Below, piece by piece: positions 16,567 through 26,600 of a DNA stretch of 64,000 nucleotides. The notes under the pieces were generated by a model that saw only the letters and a program-made list of their open reading frames with translations, searched no databases and was not told the origin of the DNA. Within the stretch, counting starts at the first letter, position 1; each line of letters starts with the position of its first letter. Position numbers and translations under genes: made by a program. The stretch is from Nonomuraea sp. PA05 (lineage in GTDB: Bacteria; Actinomycetota; Actinomycetes; Streptosporangiales; Streptosporangiaceae), in assembly GCF_008086045.1 (NCBI RefSeq), contig NZ_VSEY01000007.1, positions 62,001-126,000 of the forward strand. Reading direction: 5' to 3'.

Positions 16567-17943
16567 ATGCGTTCCCATGTTGACCTGCCGGTCTCCCTCT
16601 CCCGTGACTCGGCCGAGCCCCTCACCACGCAGCTCGTCGGCTGGCTGCGCGGCGCCATGCTGGACGGCACGATGGCCTCCGGCGAGCGGCTGCCGTCCAC
16701 CCGGGCCCTGGCCGCCCAGCTCGGTGTCAGCAGGACGGTGGTGACGGAGGCGTACCAGCAGCTCTACGCCGAGGGCTGGCTGGACGGGCGGCACGGCTCC
16801 GGCACGTTCGTGGCCGCCATGGAGCACCCGCCGAGGCCGCCCGAGGAGAGCGCGTACGTGCCCGCGCCGCCGCCCCCGGCCGGCCTGATCAACCTCACCA
16901 GCGGCTCCCCCTGGGTGCGCGACTACGACGAGGCGGCGTGGAAGCGCGCCTGGCGCAGGGCCGCCGACCTGCCGCCCGGCGACGAGCCCGACAGCCACGG
17001 CCTGCCGCGCCTGCGCGAGCTGCTCGCCGACCACCTCAGGCGCGCCAGAGGCATGGCCGTCGGCCCGGAGAACATCCTGGTCACCCGCGGCACCGGCAAC
17101 GGCCTCGACCTGTGCGCGATGGCCCTGCTCGGCCCCGGGGCCAGGGCGGGGGTGGAGGATCCGGGCTACCGGGTGGCGCGCACGGTGTTCAAGGCCAGGG
17201 GCGCCGAGGTGGTGCCGTGCCCGGTGGACGAGGACGGCGTGATCGTGGACGGCCTGCCCGGCGACCTGCGCGTCCTCTACACCACGCCCGCCCACCAGTT
17301 CCCGCTGGGCGGCCGGCTGCCGATCCCGCGCAGGGAGCGGCTGCTGGCCTGGGCGCGCGCCACCGGCGCGACGATCGTGGAGGACGACTACGACGCCGAG
17401 TTCCGCTACGACGTCGCCCCGCTGCCCGCGCTCTACGGCCTCGACCCGTCCCGGGTGGTGCTGCTCGGCACGCTGTCCAAGATCCTCGCCCCGGACGTGG
17501 GCGTGGGCTGGCTGGTCGGCGAGCCGGAGCTGGTGAGCAGGATCGCCGGCCTGCGCTGGGAGGTGGCCGACCGCACCAGCGGGCCCGTCCAGCAGGCCGT
17601 GGCCACCCTGCTGGAGCGCGGAGACCTCGACCGGCACCTGCGCAGGATGCGCCTGGAGTACGCGCGCCGCCGCGCCGCCGTCGTCGAGCTGCTCGGCCCC
17701 GCCTGCCGCCTGCGCGGCGACACGGCCGGGCTGCACGTGCTGGCCGAGCTGCCCGGGGTGCTGGTGCCGGGTGTGATCGAGCGGGCCAGGGAGCGCGGGG
17801 TGCTGCTCGACTCGACCGAGCGCCACCACCACGGCCCCGCCCAGTTGCACGGCCTGGTGATCGGGTACGGCTCCGCCTCGCTGCCCGACGTCCGCCGGGG
17901 CTGCGAGATCGTCGCCGACCTCATCCGCGAGGCCCGGCGGTAG
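16567..17943 (+). CDS. MocR/PdxR-type transcriptional regulator (GntR HTH fused to aminotransferase fold)
   Basis: A 458-aa regulator. Residues about 12-75 are a GntR-type winged helix (LPSTRALAAQLGVSRTVVTE, YAEGWLDGRHGSGTFV). Residues about 110-455 are a fold-type I aminotransferase domain that binds PLP as effector, with VEDDYDAEFRYD and the Schiff-base lysine in LGTLSKILAPDVGVGW. The chosen ATG at 16567 starts just before the HTH; a GTG-like extension to 16516 would cross the operator. These proteins often activate a divergent B6-related gene and repress themselves, matching the PPOX gene and dyad here. Confidence 0.92.
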   Translation: MRSHVDLPVSLSRDSAEPLTTQLVGWLRGAMLDGTMASGERLPSTRALAAQLGVSRTVVTEAYQQLYAEGWLDGRHGSGTFVAAMEHPPRPPEESAYVPAPPPPAGLINLTSGSPWVRDYDEAAWKRAWRRAADLPPGDEPDSHGLPRLRELLADHLRRARGMAVGPENILVTRGTGNGLDLCAMALLGPGARAGVEDPGYRVARTVFKARGAEVVPCPVDEDGVIVDGLPGDLRVLYTTPAHQFPLGGRLPIPRRERLLAWARATGATIVEDDYDAEFRYDVAPLPALYGLDPSRVVLLGTLSKILAPDVGVGWLVGEPELVSRIAGLRWEVADRTSGPVQQAVATLLERGDLDRHLRRMRLEYARRRAAVVELLGPACRLRGDTAGLHVLAELPGVLVPGVIERARERGVLLDSTERHHHGPAQLHGLVIGYGSASLPDVRRGCEIVADLIREARR

Positions 17944-17945
17944 GG

Positions 17946-19070
17946 CTACCCGGGTGGCCCGGCGGCCGGGGGCTCCAGCCGTCGCAGGACGGGCAGCGAG
18001 CGGGCGGTGTACATCGGGTCGACCGGCAGCACGTGCGCGGCCCACCAGCGGGCCGGGGCAGGGTCGGCGGCGTGCTCGGTGAAGCCGGGGGCGTAGTCGT
18101 CGTAGGCGGGGTCGTACAGGTACCCCGTGGAGACCCCGTTCCGCTCCAGCTCCTCGATGGCCGCGTCCCTGTCGCGGACCAGCAGCGGCACCCGGAACAG
18201 CGGCCGGGTCAGGTCGTCGAGCACGGCGGGCGCCACCGTCGGCAGCTCGGCCAGCCGCTGCACGCCGGACAGCCGGCGCGCCCGGTCGCGCGGCACCCCG
18301 GCCACGCGCCGCTCCTGGTACCAGCGGACCAGCCGGCCCCGGCGGGCCCGGTAGTGGTGCAGGTCGGCGCGCACCCAGGCGTCGAAGGGCGGCAGCGCGG
18401 GCACCTGCTTGAGCGCCAGCTTCAGCTCCTCGGCGCGCACCGCGATGCGGTGGCCCTCGCGGACCTCCTGCATGCCGAGGCGGCGCTGGAGCTTGAGCGC
18501 GGGGCGTACCAGGTCGAGCTTGAGCGCCGCCTGGCGGGCCATGGAGGTGGCCACGCTCCACACGTCGGCGCGCAGGGAGCCGCGGGTCAGCAGCTCGTCG
18601 CGGGCGCGGGTCAGGGCGAGCAGGTCGGACTCGTCCTCGACGGCGAGCACGCCGCCGGAGCCCGCGCTCGGGTGCTTGGACAGGCTGAAGACCGACGCGT
18701 GCCCGAACGTGCCGAGCGGCCGGCCGCCGAGGTCGCTCTCCATGGCGTGCGCCACGTCCTCGATGAGGATCTTGCCGGCGAAGGCGGGGGCGTCGTCGGG
18801 CAGGCCGTACAGGTTGGTGGTGAGGACCGCGTCCACCGTGTCGAGGTCCACGCGGGCGACGTCGATGTTGCCGTCGCGCGGGGACAGCGGCGCGATGACC
18901 GGGCGCAGCCCGGCCGCCAGCACGAGGAAGAGGATCTCGTCGGCGGAGACGGGGGACATCAGCAGCCGCTGCCCGGGCAGGCACCAATGGCGTAAGGCCA
19001 GATAGAGCCCCAGCCGGTTGGACGGTAGCGACAGACAGTGACGGCCTGTACGCTCTGCGATGTGTTTCAC
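17946..19070 (-). CDS. DegT/DnrJ/EryC1/StrS-type PLP aminotransferase-like protein
   Basis: A 374-aa fold-type I PLP protein. DEILFLVLAAGLRPV, DAVLTTNLYGLP, ILIEDVAHAMES (PLP Asp) and FSLSKHPSAGSGG, where the Lys is the expected Schiff-base residue, match sugar aminotransferases acting on NDP-ketosugars. The start is the GTG at 19070, overlapping the stop of the FemAB-like gene as GTGA, so the two are coupled. The frame continues upstream to 19856 only as a shadow. No nucleotide-sugar dehydratase lies beside it, so the substrate is unknown; a role in decorating a surface glycan is inferred from the pairing. Confidence 0.85.
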   Translation of the reverse strand: MKHIAERTGRHCLSLPSNRLGLYLALRHWCLPGQRLLMSPVSADEILFLVLAAGLRPVIAPLSPRDGNIDVARVDLDTVDAVLTTNLYGLPDDAPAFAGKILIEDVAHAMESDLGGRPLGTFGHASVFSLSKHPSAGSGGVLAVEDESDLLALTRARDELLTRGSLRADVWSVATSMARQAALKLDLVRPALKLQRRLGMQEVREGHRIAVRAEELKLALKQVPALPPFDAWVRADLHHYRARRGRLVRWYQERRVAGVPRDRARRLSGVQRLAELPTVAPAVLDDLTRPLFRVPLLVRDRDAAIEELERNGVSTGYLYDPAYDDYAPGFTEHAADPAPARWWAAHVLPVDPMYTARSLPVLRRLEPPAAGPPG

Positions 19071-20149
19071 CGTTGTAGGACGGTACGCAGTCTTCCGTAG
19101 GTTTTCAAGGTTTTGTCCGCTGTTTTGAGCAGGAGCGGATTGGCCATCACGGTGGCGCGCGTCTTGCGCACCGGCACCCGCATCATCCAGTGGACGCCGG
19201 CGGCGGGCCCGATCCTCGCCACGCGGCCCTCGGCCACCTGCAGTTCGCCGTTCTTCAGCTTGTCCTTGTACTCCTTCTGCCCGCGCCCCATGTCGACGAC
19301 CTCGATGCCGGCCCCGGCGGCGCGCTCGGCCATCGCCAGGTGGTGGATGAGGCCGGGGGAGTACTTGGCGAAGTGGGTGTCGTAGGCGGGGAACCAGCCG
19401 GCCAGGGTCGTGCGCGTACGCAGCCCGAAGTGCCCGGCCATCGGCCGGTCGTCCACGTACACCATGTCGAGCACCCCGGCGAAGCTGTCGGACTGGGTGG
19501 CCAGCAGCCGCTCGACCAGCTCCACGATCCACGGGTGCGAGAACCGGTCGGCGCGGCCGGTGCGGCGGTACTGGTCGGTCTTCCAGCCCAGCAGCGTGCG
19601 CAGGGGCTCCAGGTCGGTGGTGGCGTAGTCGTGCCGCAGCGGGCCCGCGTCGCGCTGCAGCTTGCGCGACTTGGCCAGGGTGCTCTTGTACGTCTTGCCG
19701 GAGTTCTTGAGCAGTGACGCGGTGTAGTTGTCCCAGCCGTCGCGAAGGTCGATGATCGGCGACGGGTGACGCTCGTGGCGGGCGAGCAGCAGCGGCTGCC
19801 CGGAGACGAGGTGGTCGAACTCGTACACCGCCAGCCCGCACTCCTTCAGCAGCCACAGCGGGTGGATCTGGGCGTCCTTGACGTGCACGAGCCCCTGCGC
19901 GTCGGTCAGCCCGGCGGCGACCGGCTTGCCGATGCCGAGGGGATGTCGCTCGAACGGGAAGAACCCCACGATCTCCGGACCGTCGTGGATGACGGCGACA
20001 CGTACGACATCACGGAGTTCGCCCACCGCGAGGGTGAATTCTGGGGACAAGAAGGGATTGTCGAAGGCGGTGTCCGCCTCCTGCAGGGCGCGCCAGCGGC
20101 TCACTTCGGATTCGCCCAGTTCACGGGGGTGGGCAAGGGTGACGTGCAT
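19067..20149 (-). CDS. FemAB/GNAT-like acyltransferase (CelD/BcsL-type), paralog 1
   Basis: A 360-aa protein of the double-GNAT FemAB-like class. The N-terminal DNPFLSPEFTLAVG and VVGFFPFERHPLGIG-type region is followed by the C-terminal GNAT half with AGHFGLRTRTTLAGWFPAYD, YSPGLIHHLAMAERAA and VVDMGRGQKEYKDKLK. It is a clear paralog of the protein at 39138-40268: same length, shared GIGKP, FDHLV-SGQP and GWFPAYDT blocks. Such proteins transfer acyl or aminoacyl groups to cell-surface polymers. ATG at 20149 has AGGAG upstream. First gene of a two-gene operon with the DegT-like protein. Confidence 0.82.
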   Translation of the reverse strand: MHVTLAHPRELGESEVSRWRALQEADTAFDNPFLSPEFTLAVGELRDVVRVAVIHDGPEIVGFFPFERHPLGIGKPVAAGLTDAQGLVHVKDAQIHPLWLLKECGLAVYEFDHLVSGQPLLLARHERHPSPIIDLRDGWDNYTASLLKNSGKTYKSTLAKSRKLQRDAGPLRHDYATTDLEPLRTLLGWKTDQYRRTGRADRFSHPWIVELVERLLATQSDSFAGVLDMVYVDDRPMAGHFGLRTRTTLAGWFPAYDTHFAKYSPGLIHHLAMAERAAGAGIEVVDMGRGQKEYKDKLKNGELQVAEGRVARIGPAAGVHWMMRVPVRKTRATVMANPLLLKTADKTLKTYGRLRTVLQR

Positions 20150-20292
20150 GGGCTCCTACTGTCAGCACACACTCTCTGGGCAAGCTGAGGGCCAGGGTGT
20201 ACTGCCACATTAAAGGATCTCGCCGGATGCCATAGCCGCAGCTCCGGAACGTTACACAACTCCCAGTATGTCTTCAGGACCGAGTGACGTTC

Positions 20293-20298
20293 TAATGT
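20293..20298 (+). promoter_or_regulatory. Candidate -10 box (TAATGT) for leaderless phosphotransferase gene
   Basis: TAATGT is 6 bases before the ATG at 20305. A GTG at 20299 in frame is the alternative start, but then the promoter would overlap the coding start. No Shine-Dalgarno is visible. Confidence 0.45.
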
Positions 20299-20304
20299 GT
20301 GACC

Positions 20305-21330
20305 ATGACCGTACCTGGCATCGACCACCCCCAGCTGGTCGCCTGGATGGGCCGGAACGCGCCCGACGCCGGCGAGCCCCTGTCCGTCTCGCTGATCTCC
20401 GGCGGACGGTCGAACCTCACCTACCTGGTCGAGGGCAGGGAACGCTCGCTCGTGCTGCGCCGGCCGCCCCTCGGCCACGTGTTGCCCACCGCGCACGACA
20501 TGCGGCGCGAGTGGCGGGTCATCTCGGCGCTCGCGCCCACGCCCGTGCCGGTGCCCGAGCCGGTCGCGTTCTGCGCCGACGAGGACGTGATCGGCGCGCC
20601 GTTCTACCTCATGGGGTACGTCGAGGGGGAGGCCGTACGGAGCCGGGAGCAGCTCGGCGACCGGACGCCCGAGCAGACGCGGCGCCTGTCGGAGCGGCTG
20701 GCCGAGGTGCTGGCAGGCATCCACGCCGTCGACTACCGCGAGGTGGGGCTGGGCGACTTCGGGCGGCCGGAGGGGTACATGGCCAGGCAGCTCGACCGGT
20801 GGTGCCAGCAGTGGGAGCGGTCGAAGACCGCCGACCTGCCCGACTACGACCGGCTCGTGGCGCGGCTGCGGGAGCGGCTGCCCGCCGAGGCGACCGGCAC
20901 GCTGGTGCACGGCGACTACCGGCTGGACAACACGCTGCTGCGGACCGGCGACCTGGAGATCGCGGCCGTGGTCGACTGGGAGATGTCCACGCTCGGCGAC
21001 CCGCTGGCCGACCTCGGGCTGACGCTGACGTACTGGCACGATCGCGGGGACGAGGAACGCGCGCGCATCCCGGTGGCGGGCGACGTGACGGTGGCGCCCG
21101 GGTTCATGAACGCCGCGGAGTTCGCCGCCCACTACACCAAGGTGTCCGGACGGGACATCTCGGACCTCGGGTTCTACGTGGCCTTCGGCAACTTCAAGCT
21201 GGCCGTCATCGTGGAGGGTATCCACGCCCGCTTCCGTCAGGGTAAGACCGTGGGAGAGGGGTTCGACCGCATCGGCGCGGCCGTGCCCACCCTGATCTCC
21301 CGCGCGCACCGGATGCTCGACCAGCACTGA
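20305..21330 (+). CDS. APH-family phosphotransferase (ACAD10-like)
   Basis: A 341-aa kinase-fold protein. LISGGRSNLTYLVE, VLRRPP, LVHGDYRLDNTLL (catalytic Asp, metal-binding Asn) and VVDWEMSTLGDPLADLG (DxD-type metal site) match the APH family branch usually encoded beside acyl-CoA dehydrogenase and fatty-acid genes. It phosphorylates small metabolites rather than aminoglycosides in characterised relatives such as ACAD10 (hydroxy fatty acids). Followed after 29 bp by an SDR on the same strand, so an acyl/hydroxy-acid catabolic unit is likely. Start ATG at 20305 or GTG at 20299. Confidence 0.88.
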   Translation: MTVPGIDHPQLVAWMGRNAPDAGEPLSVSLISGGRSNLTYLVEGRERSLVLRRPPLGHVLPTAHDMRREWRVISALAPTPVPVPEPVAFCADEDVIGAPFYLMGYVEGEAVRSREQLGDRTPEQTRRLSERLAEVLAGIHAVDYREVGLGDFGRPEGYMARQLDRWCQQWERSKTADLPDYDRLVARLRERLPAEATGTLVHGDYRLDNTLLRTGDLEIAAVVDWEMSTLGDPLADLGLTLTYWHDRGDEERARIPVAGDVTVAPGFMNAAEFAAHYTKVSGRDISDLGFYVAFGNFKLAVIVEGIHARFRQGKTVGEGFDRIGAAVPTLISRAHRMLDQH

Positions 21331-21359
21331 GCAACCTTCCATCCCCCGCAAGGAGCGTC

Positions 21360-22112
21360 ATGAGCACTGTTGCACTGATCACCGGAGCCGCGAGCGGCAT
21401 CGGCGCCGCCGTGGCCCGGCGGCTGTCGACGGGCGGCGTCAAGTGCGTCCTCCTCGACATGGACGGCGAGGGGGTCGAGCGGCTGGCCAAGGAGCTCGAC
21501 GGCGCGTGGCTGGCCGCCGACGTCAGCACCGAGGAGGCCTCGCTGGAGGCCGTCGCACTGGCCGAGCAGCGGTACGGGCGGCTCGACCTGGTCCACCTCA
21601 ACGCCGGCATCACCGGCCGGGTCGACCTGGCCGACTTCGACCTCGCCCGCTACCGCCAGGTCGTCGGCGTCAACATGGACGGCGTCGTCTTCGGCGTGCG
21701 CGCCAGCATGCCGCTGCTCCTGCGCTCCGGCGGCGGCGCGATCGTCGTCACCTCGTCGCTGGCCGGGCTCACCGCCTTCGCCGGCGACCCCGTCTACACG
21801 ATGACCAAGCACGCCGTCGTCGGCCTCGTCAGGGCGCTGGCCGAGCCGCTCGCCGCGCAGAACGTACGCATCGGCGCCGTCTGCCCCGGCTTCACCGACA
21901 CGCCCCTCGTGGCCGAGGCGCGGGACATGTTCGTCAACGCGGGCTTCCCGCTCCTCACCGCCGAGGACGTGGCCGCCGCCGTCGAGTCCGCGTTCTACTC
22001 CGAGACCCCCGGCACGCTCCTCATCGTGCAACCGGGCAGGCAGCCCGTGCCCTACCGTTATGCCGGGGTTCCAGGACCGGTGGGAGGGCAGCGGCCGCCG
22101 CGCCAAGATTGA
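21360..22112 (+). CDS. Short-chain dehydrogenase/reductase (SDR)
   Basis: A 250-aa classical SDR. Cofactor motif TGAASGIGAA at residues 9-18, acidic D after beta-2 (LLDMDG) suggesting NAD(H) preference, LNAGI (NNAG equivalent), catalytic Ser in VVTSSLAG and Y-T-M-T-K (YxxxK) in VYTMTKHAVVG. CPGFTDTPL closes the active-site region. ATG at 21360 has AAGGAG 7 bases upstream. Forms an operon with the phosphotransferase; a terminator hairpin follows. Substrate unknown, plausibly a hydroxyacyl compound. Confidence 0.92.
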   Translation: MSTVALITGAASGIGAAVARRLSTGGVKCVLLDMDGEGVERLAKELDGAWLAADVSTEEASLEAVALAEQRYGRLDLVHLNAGITGRVDLADFDLARYRQVVGVNMDGVVFGVRASMPLLLRSGGGAIVVTSSLAGLTAFAGDPVYTMTKHAVVGLVRALAEPLAAQNVRIGAVCPGFTDTPLVAEARDMFVNAGFPLLTAEDVAAAVESAFYSETPGTLLIVQPGRQPVPYRYAGVPGPVGGQRPPRQD

Positions 22113-22150
22113 CCGCAAGCGGCTTGCAAGCGGGACGATTAGCGTAAACA

Positions 22151-22172
22151 GGGCTGGACTGCTGTCCAGCCC
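22151..22172 (+). terminator. Intrinsic terminator after the SDR gene
   Basis: GGGCTGGAC and GTCCAGCCC are perfect 9-bp arms around TGCT, followed by TTGT. It ends the phosphotransferase-SDR transcript before the glycoside hydrolase gene. Confidence 0.75.
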
Positions 22173-22239
22173 TTGTACGTTCCCGGACCTTGTAGGTTCG
22201 TGGTTCCCCCCGACGTCTCGCGAGGATGAGGAGCCTTCA

Positions 22240-23634
22240 GTGATTCCGACCGACGGCAAGCACGCGCGCCGACGATCGCCATGGCCGATCGCTCTAGGAG
22301 CCGGCGTTCTCGCGATCGTCCTGGTGGCGGGCATCATGGTGTACGCCGCGATGCGGACGAAGGAACGCAGCGTGTTCAAGGGCAGCGAGGTGGCCACCAA
22401 GGCGCCCACCGAGCCCGCGCCGCAGCTCTCCGAGCCCCCCGCGCTCGACAACTGGCCGCGCTGGGGCATCACCCACACCCAGTACAGCGCGGACAACGAG
22501 CCGCAGGACGTCGTCGACCAGGCCAGAGGCGTGCTCGGCCGGGTCCCCATGCTGCAGAACCAGCACATCATGGGCTGGGGCGTCGGCAACCCCGAGCCCA
22601 GCCCCGGGCAGTTCAACTTCGTCGACCTGGACCGGCGGCTGACCTTCATGGCCTCCTCCAGGGCCGTGCCGGTGATCACGCTCTGCTGCGCGCCCGACTG
22701 GATGAAGGGCGGGCAGGCCGGGCGTACGGACTGGAGCAAGAACCACACCGTCGCCCCGGAGCGGGAACACTTCGACGACTTCGCCAAGCTGGCGGCGCGG
22801 GTGGCCAAGCAGTACCCGACGGTCAAGCACTACATGGTGTGGAACGAGTTCAAGGGCTTCTGGGACCCGGCCACCAACCGGTGGGACGCCGAGGCGTACA
22901 CCGAGATGTACAACAAGGTCTACACGGCGCTGAAGAAGGTCAACAAGGACATCCAGGTCGGCGGCCCGTACGTGTCGATCAGCAGCAGCACGCGCACCGA
23001 AGGCCCGCCCTCCGAGCTGACCGGCCCCTGGGGCACCGTCGACCAGCGGGCGCTGGACGCCGTCAAGTACTGGATCCAGCACAAGAAGGGCGCCGACTTC
23101 ATCGTCGTGGACGGCGCCTCCATGACCAACGACAAGGGCAACGTGCCCAACGACTTCGCGGCCCAGGGCAAGTTCAGCGCCATCACCACGTGGCTGCGCG
23201 AGGAGAGCGACGACCTGCCGGTGTGGTGGGCCGAATGGTACGTCGAGCCCGAGAACGCTCAGTGGAGCGAGGAGAAGCGCACCGCCGTCCAGGCCGCCGC
23301 GCTCATGGAGTTCGCCAAGAGCGGGGTCACGACCGCCCTCTACTGGAACCCGCAGCAGAAGGGGGAGGGTGAGTGCCCCGGGTGCCTCTGGTCGCCCAAG
23401 ATGGGTGGAGAGCTGCCCATGGCGGGGCTGCTCAGCGGGTTCACCAAGTGGTTCCCGAACGGGGTCGAGGTGCGGGAGGTGGAGACCTCCGATCCGAAGG
23501 TCAAGGCGATGGGGCAGGCCAGCCAGGTCGTGATGGTGAACACCTCCGATCAGGACGTCAGCGCGACCGTGGACGGGCGGCCGGTCACGTTGAAGCCCTA
23601 CGAGATCAAGTGGTCGGGGCGCGGGGGCGCGTGA
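22240..23634 (+). CDS. Membrane-anchored glycoside hydrolase (GH39/GH5-like, clan A fold)
   Basis: A 464-aa protein. A basic N-terminus and one membrane helix (IALGAGVLAIVLVAGIMVYA) anchor it outside the cell. The catalytic domain has HYMVWNEFKGFW, whose Glu after Asn is the clan A acid/base, and VWWAEWYVEP with a Glu in the nucleophile position. TLCCAPDWM and the beta/alpha-barrel spacing resemble GH39 xylosidase/cellulase-like proteins of actinobacteria. Start is the GTG at 22240, which has GAGGAG upstream; the frame opens at 22060 but crosses the SDR terminator. Its 3' end overlaps the convergent STAND gene by 37 bp. Glycan substrate unknown. Confidence 0.8.
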   Translation: MIPTDGKHARRRSPWPIALGAGVLAIVLVAGIMVYAAMRTKERSVFKGSEVATKAPTEPAPQLSEPPALDNWPRWGITHTQYSADNEPQDVVDQARGVLGRVPMLQNQHIMGWGVGNPEPSPGQFNFVDLDRRLTFMASSRAVPVITLCCAPDWMKGGQAGRTDWSKNHTVAPEREHFDDFAKLAARVAKQYPTVKHYMVWNEFKGFWDPATNRWDAEAYTEMYNKVYTALKKVNKDIQVGGPYVSISSSTRTEGPPSELTGPWGTVDQRALDAVKYWIQHKKGADFIVVDGASMTNDKGNVPNDFAAQGKFSAITTWLREESDDLPVWWAEWYVEPENAQWSEEKRTAVQAAALMEFAKSGVTTALYWNPQQKGEGECPGCLWSPKMGGELPMAGLLSGFTKWFPNGVEVREVETSDPKVKAMGQASQVVMVNTSDQDVSATVDGRPVTLKPYEIKWSGRGGA

Positions 23635-26600
23635 AGCAGCTCGGAAGGGCGGATGGCCAGGATGCCGCCGCCCTTCCCGTAGACGATCAGCAGGCCTCCC
23701 AGCCAGGCGCACTTCCGGACGGCGTCGTGGACGGGGACGGTGAGCAGGCAGGTGCCGGCGGCCGGGTCCCAGACGCGCACGGTGGCGTCAGCGCTTCCGC
23801 TGGCCAGGAGGACCCGGCCGCCGAGCGTCAGGGCGCAGACCGCGGACACCACATCGGAGTGCCCGGTGAGCACCGAGCCGAAGGCCCGGCTGGTCGCGGG
23901 GTCCCACATGCGAACGGTTCGATCCCAGCTCGCGCTGGCCAGAAGGACCTGCCTCTTCAGAACGAAGGCGCACACGTCGCGCGCCCCGGCGCCGTGGCCG
24001 AGGAGCGGACGACCGGCCGGACGGCCGGTGGTCGCATCCCACAACCGCACCTCGCCATGATGGTGGGCGGTGGCGATCAGCGGTTTCCCGTTCACGGTGC
24101 AGACGCACAACGCCGCCACGTCGCCCAGCGGGCGGGCGAAGCGGGAAGGGCGAAGAAGGCGCCGCTTGCCGGTCTCCCGGTCGACCACTTGCCCGATCTC
24201 GTCCGCGACGACGGCGAGCGAGCGTGCGTCTATCGGCTCGACAGCCTGTGGGGTCAGGGGAATCAAGGCAGTGGCCGGTTCGCCGGTCGCCGGATCCCAG
24301 ACGCGGAAGCCGAGAGGCTCCGTGATGATCAGCAGGGCATGGGCGAAGGTTTGCAGGGACAGCGGATGGCCTGCGGCGAATCTGGCAGTACGGCCACCGG
24401 CTGGATCCCGCAGTCGCACCTTTCCCGGGTCGCCGATATCCGCGAGAAGGACACGCTCGTGCAGCAGAAGGGCGCATGAGCCGTGCACGGGGTCGTGGAG
24501 GGGAAGCTCCCGCTGGAGGGGATCCCACAGTCTGATGCTGCCGTCGGCACTGGCCGTGGCGAGCAGGGTGCGGTCCTCCAGGGTGAAGACGCAGATGTCG
24601 GTGATGAGGTCGGTGTGGCCGGAAAGATGCCCATCCCGGAGATGGAGTCTGCCGGACAGGTCGCCGACGGCGAGCAGGACAGGATCATCCAGGCTGAAGG
24701 CGCAGATGGCATTGGCCTGGTGCACACCGTCGAGGGTGTGGAGAAGCCGTTTCGTGCCCGCATCCCAGATGTCGATCCGGCTGTCGTAGGTGGCAGTGAC
24801 GAGCCAGTCATGGCGAGCCAGGTAAGACAGGCCGCGGATGTCCTCGCGAAGGTGGCTGGAAGAACCGACTGGCTGGCCGGTCACGAGATCCCACACCGTG
24901 AGGTCGCCGGAGTGACCGGCCACGGCGACCAGGTCATCGTCGCCCTGGGGCAGCGTGCACAGGTACTCACCGCCCTCCTGCACGCGGGTGAGCGCGCAAT
25001 CGACGGGCTGGCCCGTCGCGGGGTCCCACAGCCGGAAGTCGTGCCTGAAGTCGATCGCGGCGAGCAGAACACGCCCCTTCAAGGTCACGGCGGACATGGC
25101 GAGCATGGAGCCGACGGGCGTCCTGATCGGCGCGTGCACGGGCAGACCGGTTGCCGGGTCCCACAGCCGGATGGTGCCGTCGACCCCGCTGCTGGCCAGC
25201 AGCGTGCGCCCGGCCATGACGAAGGAGGTGACGGCGGTCACCCTCCCCCCGTGACCGAGAAGAACGGCTTCGTCGAACCTCGGCCTGACTTCCGCCCATT
25301 CCGCCCGGTAGGGCGCGTCCCGGCTCGCCAGCGCCCTCATCCTCGGCAGATCCGCGACCACGGCGGTCAGGTCGAACATGGCCGCACGCTCGGCGGGCCC
25401 AGCCGCGGCGGCCATCGGCGTCAGCCGGATCAGCCGCAGGCAGGCACGAACAGCCGGTGAAGAATCCACGGAGGCCGCCACGATCACCCGGGCCAGGTCC
25501 GCGTGCAGGACGAACGGCGTCCGGCAGAGCAACTCCTTCAGCACCCCGCCCCGAGCCGCGTGCCCCGCCAGCGACCGCGCCAGATAAGGCGGCACCGGCT
25601 CGACGAACCCCATGAACGCCCTGGTCAGAGCCCGATGGTCGGTCCGCAGATCACTCCGCTCACCCAGCAGCGTGTCGTCGAGCGCCTGGTGGAACAGCCT
25701 GAAGACCTCGTGCCGATCATCCGACTCCACCAGGAAGTTCGCCGCGGACGAGTGCGCGAAGGCGAGCAGTTCCCCGGCCGTGACCTCGGCCCCGGCCAGC
25801 GTCCTGATCGCCAGCGCCCACAACTCCACGTCGAACCCGGGAGCCTCGGCGAAGGCCAGCGCGGTCAGCGCAGCCGCCGCGGGCAGCCCGCCGATGCCCG
25901 GCAGCCGCGAGGTGTAGGCGTCCAGCGCGTGCTTGACCTCGGGCGGGAAGGTGAGTGCGGCCGGATCCACCGGCTCCGCGTCGTGCAGCGCGTGCGTACG
26001 CGCGATGAGCCCCGCGATCAGGAAGCTGTGCGCCGACCGCCGCGCGATGGCGGCGGCGACCGGCCCGGCCACCGCCCCGTCGGCGTACGGGTTGCCCGGA
26101 CGCGGATCCCCCAGCAGTTGCAGCGTCGCCTTGGCGTACTCGACCACGTCCCGCTCGGCGTAGAACTCGGGCGAGTCCAGGTTCACGACGTGCGCGGCGC
26201 TGCCGAAGAGCGGGATGAGCTCGCCCTCGTCGTCCCCGCGCCGCGTCGCCAGCACCACCTGCGCGCCCAGCCCCGCACACCCGTTCACCAGTGGCAGCAC
26301 GACCCTGGCGACGATGCCGCGGGCCTCGGCCGGGGACGTGGCCTCGTCCAGGGCGTCGATGACCACGTTGAACCGGGCCCGGGGCGTTCCTGGCCGTTCG
26401 GTGAGTGCGGCGCGCAGGTCGGGCTCGAAGTCGGCGAGCGTGTCGGGCAGCGCGGCGGAGGCGGCGCGGGCTATCTCGGTGGCCACGTCCAGCGCGGTCT
26501 TGCCCTTGGCGTGCACGGCGCAGGCCACAGACCCCGGCGTGGCCTTCCACGCCTCGTCGTCCGCGGGCAGGGCGGCGCGGATGCCGGGGTCGGCGGAGGT

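Noticed and set aside
16522..18987. 821-aa open frame on the minus strand opposite the MocR-type gene
   Set aside because: It is antisense to a clear MocR-type protein and then reads the DegT-like gene in a wrong frame; composition is Arg/Gly/Pro-rich with no domain. A GC-bias shadow.
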